In this document: positions 1 through 5,400 of the stretch, in pieces
Numbering within the stretch: position 1 is the first letter of the stretch
How the letters are laid out: each line of letters begins with the position of its first letter
NCBI GenBank assembly: GCA_046595995.1
Contig: JBKJNB010000143.1
Span: 1 to 8,067, forward strand
Direction of reading: 5' to 3'
From: JAWXBR01 sp046595995
GTDB taxonomy: Bacteria; Bacteroidota; Ignavibacteria; Kapaibacteriales; Kapaibacteriaceae
Length of the DNA: 8,067 nucleotides
Notes under the pieces: model-generated
Told to the model about the DNA's origin: nothing
The model's input: only the letters and a program-made list of their open reading frames with translations
The model's database searches: none
Position numbers and translations under genes: made by a program

Positions 1-734
1 TTGCTAGCTATGTTTATAATGAGCTAACAGAAGTAAAAGAGCCGATTGCGTTCTCTGACACGCGTAAAACCAACATGCGCACAACCGGATCGGTTGAACG
101 TGCCGCAGGTGACGAGGTAAACATCTGGGACTCAATCGCAGCACACGTTGGGGGTCCGGGTGAACTCCAGGCCCTTGCATTCCTCTCGAACAACAGTGTC
201 ACGAGCGGCGACAATTTTGCTGTGATCATGCCCCGCAGTACGCGTCTGCTAACAGACTCGGTAACGTTTCTCTGGCATCGTACGCCGAAGGCATCACGCT
301 ATCGCGTTGTGATTACAGACCGCACGGACAAGGTTGTGTTCAACAAAGAAACATCAGACACGATGATGATCGTGAACCTGAAAATTGCCGGCATGGCCGA
401 AGGCGAGCTCCATTACTGGCATGTAGAGGACGCAGCAAATGCGTCATATGCGAGTGATGCTTATGGGTTGTTCAAGCTGAACGGACAAGATCGTGCATCA
501 ACCGAAGAGACGATTCGTAGCGTGAAAAGTGATTTTGATGACGAAAACGCCGCAATTAGTCACCTGATTCTCGCAAGTGCGTATGAGGATCAAGGGCTTG
601 TTTACGATGCGTACTGCTGCTATGGCAAGGCCGTAGAAGGTGCTCCGGGAGTACAGAATTACAAGCGCCTGTACGCAGAGTTTTTAAAACGTCATGCCCT
701 AAACATGGAAGCCTACCAGGCTTACAACAAATGA
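1..734 (+). CDS. FN3-like and TPR-repeat protein, C-terminal part (5' end outside window)
   Basis: The reading frame is open from position 3, so the Met codon at 75 is internal and the gene begins upstream; 243 codons are visible. Residues about 75-160 (counting from position 3) look like a fibronectin-III/Ig-like beta-sandwich: a proline-led start (MPRS), a Trp in FLWHR at residue 91, a YRVVITD strand and a HYWHV strand with Trp139. Residues about 184-217 (SHLILASAYEDQGLVYDAY and what follows) have the spacing of a TPR helix pair, with further helix to the end. This combination is typical of periplasmic or envelope scaffold proteins, but no specific family was recognised. Its stop TGA (732-734) overlaps the nfeD start, implying one operon and translational coupling. 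Domain calls are by eye; the missing N-terminus could carry a signal peptide or another domain. Confidence 0.8.
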   Translation, partial: ASYVYNELTEVKEPIAFSDTRKTNMRTTGSVERAAGDEVNIWDSIAAHVGGPGELQALAFLSNNSVTSGDNFAVIMPRSTRLLTDSVTFLWHRTPKASRYRVVITDRTDKVVFNKETSDTMMIVNLKIAGMAEGELHYWHVEDAANASYASDAYGLFKLNGQDRASTEETIRSVKSDFDDENAAISHLILASAYEDQGLVYDAYCCYGKAVEGAPGVQNYKRLYAEFLKRHALNMEAYQAYNK

Positions 735-1189
735 GTGCTATGCAGATCTGGCTCATCGCAGCCATTGCTTTATTCATACTCGAGGTTATAACCCCGGGAT
801 TCGTCCTTGCAAACTTTGCTGTTGCCTCGCTGGCGGCAGCTCTGAGTGCATGGATGGGTGCAGACACAACGATGCAGATTGTTGTCTTCGTTATTGTCGC
901 ACTAATCTCCTTCGTTACGCTGCGTCCGATCCTGCGACGCACGTTGTACAAAAACAAACGTCACTCGAGAACCGGCGCGGATGCTCTGGTCGGTCGGTCA
1001 GTACACGTTACGGAGACAATACCGGCGCCGCCGGGGACGGGTCGCGTTCAGATTGATGGCGATTCGTGGCGTGCCGCAGCACTGAGTAACAAAGTCATCG
1101 AATCGGGCGCAGTCGTCATCGTTGTAAGTGTCGACTCATCGACGGTAATCGTAACCGAAATCAACAAAAACGACGGACACACAGAATAG
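731..1189 (+). CDS. Short-form NfeD family membrane protein
   Basis: This 152-residue protein matches the short NfeD type, which lacks the N-terminal ClpP-like serine protease domain of long NfeD. Three hydrophobic segments lie at residues about 4-22 (with the family-like LEVITPGF end), 26-43 and 47-66. A basic linker follows (RRTLYKNKRHSR, 69-80), then a soluble beta-barrel (OB-fold) at about 83-144 with the pattern GADALVGRS...GRVQIDGDSWRA...G..V.VV.V.... Short NfeD proteins are membrane partners of SPFH/stomatin proteins, and such a gene follows immediately. The ATG at 731 overlaps the upstream stop as ATGA; a second ATG at 740 is a possible alternative start. No strong Shine-Dalgarno is seen (only AGG at 718-720), consistent with coupled translation. 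The stop TAG (1187-1189) lies in a small tandem duplication. Family is firm; biochemical role in membrane quality control or microdomain organisation is inferred. Confidence 0.9.
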   Translation: MSAMQIWLIAAIALFILEVITPGFVLANFAVASLAAALSAWMGADTTMQIVVFVIVALISFVTLRPILRRTLYKNKRHSRTGADALVGRSVHVTETIPAPPGTGRVQIDGDSWRAAALSNKVIESGAVVIVVSVDSSTVIVTEINKNDGHTE

Positions 1190-1210
1190 AAACGACGGAC
1201 ACACAGAATA
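1168..1210 (+). repeat. Two-copy 21-bp tandem repeat across the nfeD stop
   Basis: Positions 1168-1188 and 1190-1210 are identical over 21 bp (starting AAACGACGGACAC and ending GAATA), separated by one base, giving a period of 22. The first copy encodes the last residues of NfeD and supplies TA of its TAG stop; the second copy is non-coding. Because 22 is not a multiple of three, the second copy cannot extend the protein. It looks like a recent slippage or local duplication. Confidence 0.9.
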
Positions 1211-1226
1211 AACCTCGTTCACAATC

Positions 1227-1230
1227 GGAG
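1227..1230 (+). promoter_or_regulatory. Ribosome binding site of the SPFH gene
   Basis: GGAG lies 5 bases before the ATG at 1236 and supports that start. No promoter-like element is evident in the 46-bp gap after nfeD, so the gene is probably read from the upstream operon promoter. Confidence 0.7.
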
Positions 1231-1235
1231 TCCTC

Positions 1236-2216
1236 ATGGAATACGTTCTTATTGCCCTTGCCATCTTCGTCGTCATACTGATCTTTCGTGGCGTTATCGT
1301 AATCCGTCAGGCAGAGACGATGATTATCGAACGGCTCGGACGTTATCACAAAACGCTTCAGAGTGGCATCAACATTGTGTTGCCAATGATCGATCGTGCT
1401 CGTGAGATTGACTGGCGCTTCATCCGCACGGATGTGAAGGGGACGCACGTATACAGCCACGTACGAACACCGCGCATCGATCTTCGCGAAACGGTGTATG
1501 ATTTCCCACGTCAGAGTGTAATCACGCGTGATAACGTTGGTATCGAAATCAACGCTATGCTGTACTTCCAGGTCATCGATCCAATGAAATCAGTGTACGA
1601 GATCTCGAACCTGCCTGACGCTATACAGAAGCTTACACAAACAACGTTGCGTAACGTGATTGGCGAGCTCGACCTCGACCAGACCCTTACCTCGCGAGAT
1701 ACCATCAACAGCAAGCTTCGTGCAATTCTCGATGAAGCCTCACACAAGTGGGGCGTGAAGGTTAATCGTGTCGAGCTGCAGGACATCATCCCACCGAAAG
1801 ACATTCAGGATGCGATGGAAAAACAGATGCGTGCTGAGCGCGACAGACGTGCAACGATCCTTACTGCCGAAGCTTCGAAAATGAGTGCCATCCTCGACTC
1901 AGAGGGTGCGCGCGAAAGTCAGGTAAACAAAGCAGAGGGCGACAAACGTTCACAGATTCTTCACGCAGAAGGTGAAGCCCAAGCGCGTAAAGCGGTCGCC
2001 GAGGCCGAAGCAGAAGCCATTCGCATGATTACCGCTACACTCATGGCATCGAAGGGCGACCCTACGCAGTACCTCATCGCCATCCGCTACATCGAGTCAC
2101 TTAAAGAAATGGCAAAGAACGGCAACAAGGTTGTCTTCATGCCTTATGAAGCAAGCGCCGTCATGGGCTCATTCGGCTCGCTGAAAGAAATGCTAAACGT
2201 TGCGGATAAGGGATAG
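1236..2216 (+). CDS. SPFH-domain stomatin/paraslipin-like membrane protein (QmcA type)
   Basis: This 326-residue protein has one N-terminal membrane segment (residues about 3-20) followed by an SPFH/band-7 domain (about 20-190). Hallmarks are ERLGRYHKTLQSGIN, the VITRDNVGIEINAMLYFQV strand pair, TLRNVIGELDLDQTLTSRD and WGVKVNRVELQDIIPP. A long charged helix with Glu-Ala-Gly repeats follows (about 195-265: AERDRRATILTAEASK, AEGDKRSQILHAEGEAQARK), then a mildly hydrophobic tail. This is the organisation of stomatin-like/paraslipin proteins that oligomerise into large membrane rings or microdomains. The nfeD gene directly upstream is its expected partner. Compared with E. coli QmcA from memory, residues about 58-80 form an insertion between the first and second SPFH beta strands. 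It lacks the two-gene HflK/HflC arrangement, and FtsH is not present in the window. Start supported by GGAG at 5 bp spacing. Family assignment is firm; physiological role is inferred. Confidence 0.93.
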   Translation: MEYVLIALAIFVVILIFRGVIVIRQAETMIIERLGRYHKTLQSGINIVLPMIDRAREIDWRFIRTDVKGTHVYSHVRTPRIDLRETVYDFPRQSVITRDNVGIEINAMLYFQVIDPMKSVYEISNLPDAIQKLTQTTLRNVIGELDLDQTLTSRDTINSKLRAILDEASHKWGVKVNRVELQDIIPPKDIQDAMEKQMRAERDRRATILTAEASKMSAILDSEGARESQVNKAEGDKRSQILHAEGEAQARKAVAEAEAEAIRMITATLMASKGDPTQYLIAIRYIESLKEMAKNGNKVVFMPYEASAVMGSFGSLKEMLNVADKG

Positions 2217-2388
2217 ACCCAGTAAACCCGCCATATTGCGTGAAGCTTCTTGCGCAGTCATGCGCTCTCGATTTTGAAGCGACTCATCCGAGCAACAATC
2301 AGTGCTGAACGCCACCAGTAGTGTTGTGTTTCCTACTGAAGATCCGACGTGAGCCAAATTGCAGTGCATGGTCGAGAATTGTGCCAAC

Positions 2389-2423
2389 AAAAAGGACCTG
2401 TCCGCTATCGCAGACAGGCCCTT
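2389..2423 (-). terminator. Intrinsic terminator of the giant T9SS gene
   Basis: Read on the minus strand, positions 2423-2392 form an 11-bp outer stem (AAGGGCCTGTC pairing with GACAGGTCCTT, one G-U). A U-G pair and two GC pairs continue it, closed by a GATA tetraloop. The stem runs into a T-tract (2393-2389). It begins 18 bases after the stop of the minus-strand gene. On the plus strand the same sequence has A-C mismatches and no downstream T run, so it is directional. Confidence 0.9.
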
Positions 2424-2440
2424 ACGTATTCGGTCATGCC

Positions 2441-5400
2441 CTACTTTACAATACTGAACTTCCCTGATGCCTTGACTGATAATCCGGTAGTAGCATTCAT
2501 ACGCACGCGGGCAACGTAGACACCGTCGGGCAAGCCTGAGACATCCACTGCTTCACCTAGTGATACTGCGCTCGTCAGCATAGTCCGGCCGAGCCCATCG
2601 ACAACATCAAGAAAGAGTGATCCCTTGCCGACCTCTTTCGGTGTTAATCCTAAACCATCGACGATGATCGTAACACGGTCACTTGACGGATTAGGGTAGA
2701 TGCGCAAATCGGCGGACTCCCCGATGGTCGTGCCTTTCATCCTTCGCAGGTCAATAATGCGAACAGTTTCATTGCCGGCTTTCTCGAAGCTCTCGATCTC
2801 CGGCTCGATTTCTAAGTCTTCTCTGAAAACGACAACGTCACCACCTGTGTATTTCATTCGAAGTCGGTACGACTTATTTTCACCGTTGGTGAGATAGTAG
2901 CGTGCCTTGCCAACAGCTTCGGGTTCTTTTTCATCGGATAGCGCCATCGCCATCGAGAACGATTCAGCGGGTTCTTTGAAATCCTCCCCTTTCGCTCTTC
3001 CGTTCCCCAGTTTGGGGAATGGAGACGGGCGTACCTCTTCAAGAGACACTTTAACATCTTCCCGCAGCAAGCCTGAAGTCAGCAGTTTCAACTCATCAAC
3101 ATCCCCGACGTCAAAGGTCTGTGAAACGAGTTCCGTCGCCGGTGTAGTCATGGCGGCCATCTGCCAGGCGTATTCCGAACTGCCCACAAATCCTTCAGGC
3201 ATGGTGTTGTAGTACACTGGCCGGAACGAGAGACTTCTGCCATCGGGTAAGACGGCCCGGGCAGTGACTTTTTGCCCACGAACTTCGAATCCACCAAACA
3301 ATACTGGCGAAGTCTTCGTTTCGTCACTTAGTTTATAAAACTGTTCTGCACTTGCTATGAGTTTTGGCGCGACGTCGTTCGTGAATTGCAGTACACGGCG
3401 CACGGCGGAAATACCGGTAGGCAAAGCCTCTGTTCGACGCATTGCTAGGTGTGGCCACGCTCCGTTAGCACGCAAGGTGTCGATGTGTACGAAAATTCCA
3501 TAGGGTGCCGGTGCACCGACCGTTCTCCGTATGAAAATCTGTTGCGTACCGAGCGCGCCGAACTGGTGATGTCCGGTCCAGTAACTCGAATGACCAGCTG
3601 ACTTCTGTGCCCTCAAATCCGTATACGCTCCGTCCGCAAGCATGTTGTAGTTAACGATCAGGGCCGAATCCGACAGGTCGCCTTGGACGAAGTGTAAACT
3701 GTCGTCATACGAGATGAGGGTGTCACCAACGACACCCTGCCACGTCAGTGAATCCAATCTCAACTTGCCATTCGTTAACACAGGATGGAAGAGGCTTGTA
3801 TCATTATCGTACGTTGTATTAGCGTACCAATAGTGAAGTTGATCAGGGTACGGCCAGTATGCGGTGTTGTCGATGAAGTGGTTGTAGCGGATACGAGAAC
3901 GCAGACTGGAGCGGACATATTCCTCCCAAGCAACAGTCTCATGATTGTACTTCATGAGACCGTTGATGCCCGCAGCACTGTCTCGAAGGAACAGGGACAT
4001 GGTGTCGGCCTGGAGGCTGCGCACGACGACAGGGAAACCAGCATCATCATCTATCGAAGCTCCACCTACTACGGCGATGTTATTAGCAGCATCCACAGGA
4101 ATTGAAGGGGGCGAACTCGGATGATAGGACATCTCGATGAATGCAGGGAGATGCCGTACTAGTTGCCCCCCAAAACCGTATGTCAACCTAGTGTACCTGA
4201 TGTGCGGATTGACTACACCTTCCTGCCAGACGAGCGATGCATCGACACATCCTTGAGCCAGATTGCTGTACACATTAAGGCTTGGATACAGCGCAGTACC
4301 TCCACGGATGGTGTCTCCAGAAATTGATACGATATCGGGTGTCGGGATCGCTACAACTGCATTTGCTACAGGGAACCAAGGGACATTGGCATTTTTAACA
4401 CCCGCACCGATACCTGCATTCGATGAGCTCCACGCGTAATAATTTCTAGAGAGTGAAGCGGCATTGATTACGGGAGTTCCGAATTTGGACAAACTCTTTA
4501 ATGAATCGCCAGTTCCACCACCATCATGATTGAGATTCTTTTGGCAAATGATTAGAGATTTGCCATTCGCATTCAATGCCGCAGCATTCAACATTGGAGC
4601 GTCATCGAACATGTTCTCAACGATATGAAAATAGTTGTTCTTTAGACCATTTGGAAGCCACTCATCTTCGCAGGCATACACCACAAATACTTTCGGCGCA
4701 TACGTTTCAAATTCACGCACCACGATGCTAGGAAATCCGCAGCAGCAATCCTTGACAGCGCCGGTGTTCTGTGGCACATGCGGCAAGTAATCGACCGCCT
4801 CATCTATTTCATAGAACAGCGTTCGATTCAGACCATCGGTTGTTTGGATGCTCGAAGTCGTCAACCCGCTCAAACGTATTGGGCTTTCCCATTCGAGTCC
4901 AGCAACAAGAGGTAGAGAATCGCGATGATACGGGACGGAGCGCTGGTAATACACCGTCCACGGTCCGGTGCGCAACGAATCCTCATCCTTTCGATGGAAC
5001 ACCATATGATACCGTATGGAATCCGTGTAACCCGAACTATCACTCTTGGCAACAGGATACGCGATCATTTTATTCTGTGTTGAGAAGGCCAAGTACCCTG
5101 AGTTCGTGGTGTCTATGGCACGAAGTCGCTTGATCTGGAAAAACCTAGTCTGACCCGGTTTGAAGTCGACGGCGAACTTCGAGATGTCGCTGAGAATCGT
5201 GTCGATGCGGACTGCCGAATCCAGTGATAACTCCTTGACGTGGAGCAGCGATGGCTGCGCCGCACTACTGTCATAGTGAAACGGAATGACAATCCGACGT
5301 GCGCCGAGTTGACGATAACGCCATTCAGGAGCTGATGCGACAAGATCATCGAAGTCAAACGTCGTAATCGGATTTACAGAATCAGTGCGCGTGAAGTCGA

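Noticed and set aside
75..77. ATG at 75 as the start of the first gene
   Set aside because: The frame is open back to position 3 with coding-like sequence and there is no ribosome binding site before this ATG.
2252..2275. GCGCA/TGCGC hairpin followed by TTTT as a plus-strand terminator for the SPFH operon
   Set aside because: The stem is only 5 bp and the short T run starts 6 bases after it; too weak to call.
2193..2390. 65-codon minus-strand ORF in the convergent gap
   Set aside because: It overlaps the SPFH 3' end, lies downstream of the strong minus-strand terminator, and its translation has no recognisable domain or ribosome binding site.
4739..4747. Cys triplet (residues 1103-1105) as a metal-binding or lipid site
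   Set aside because: It is encoded by a simple triplet repeat with no further cysteine motif nearby; nothing supports a function.
4771..5133. 120-codon plus-strand ORF antisense to the T9SS gene
   Set aside because: No domain or start signals, and low-complexity composition typical of an antisense shadow of a long coding region.
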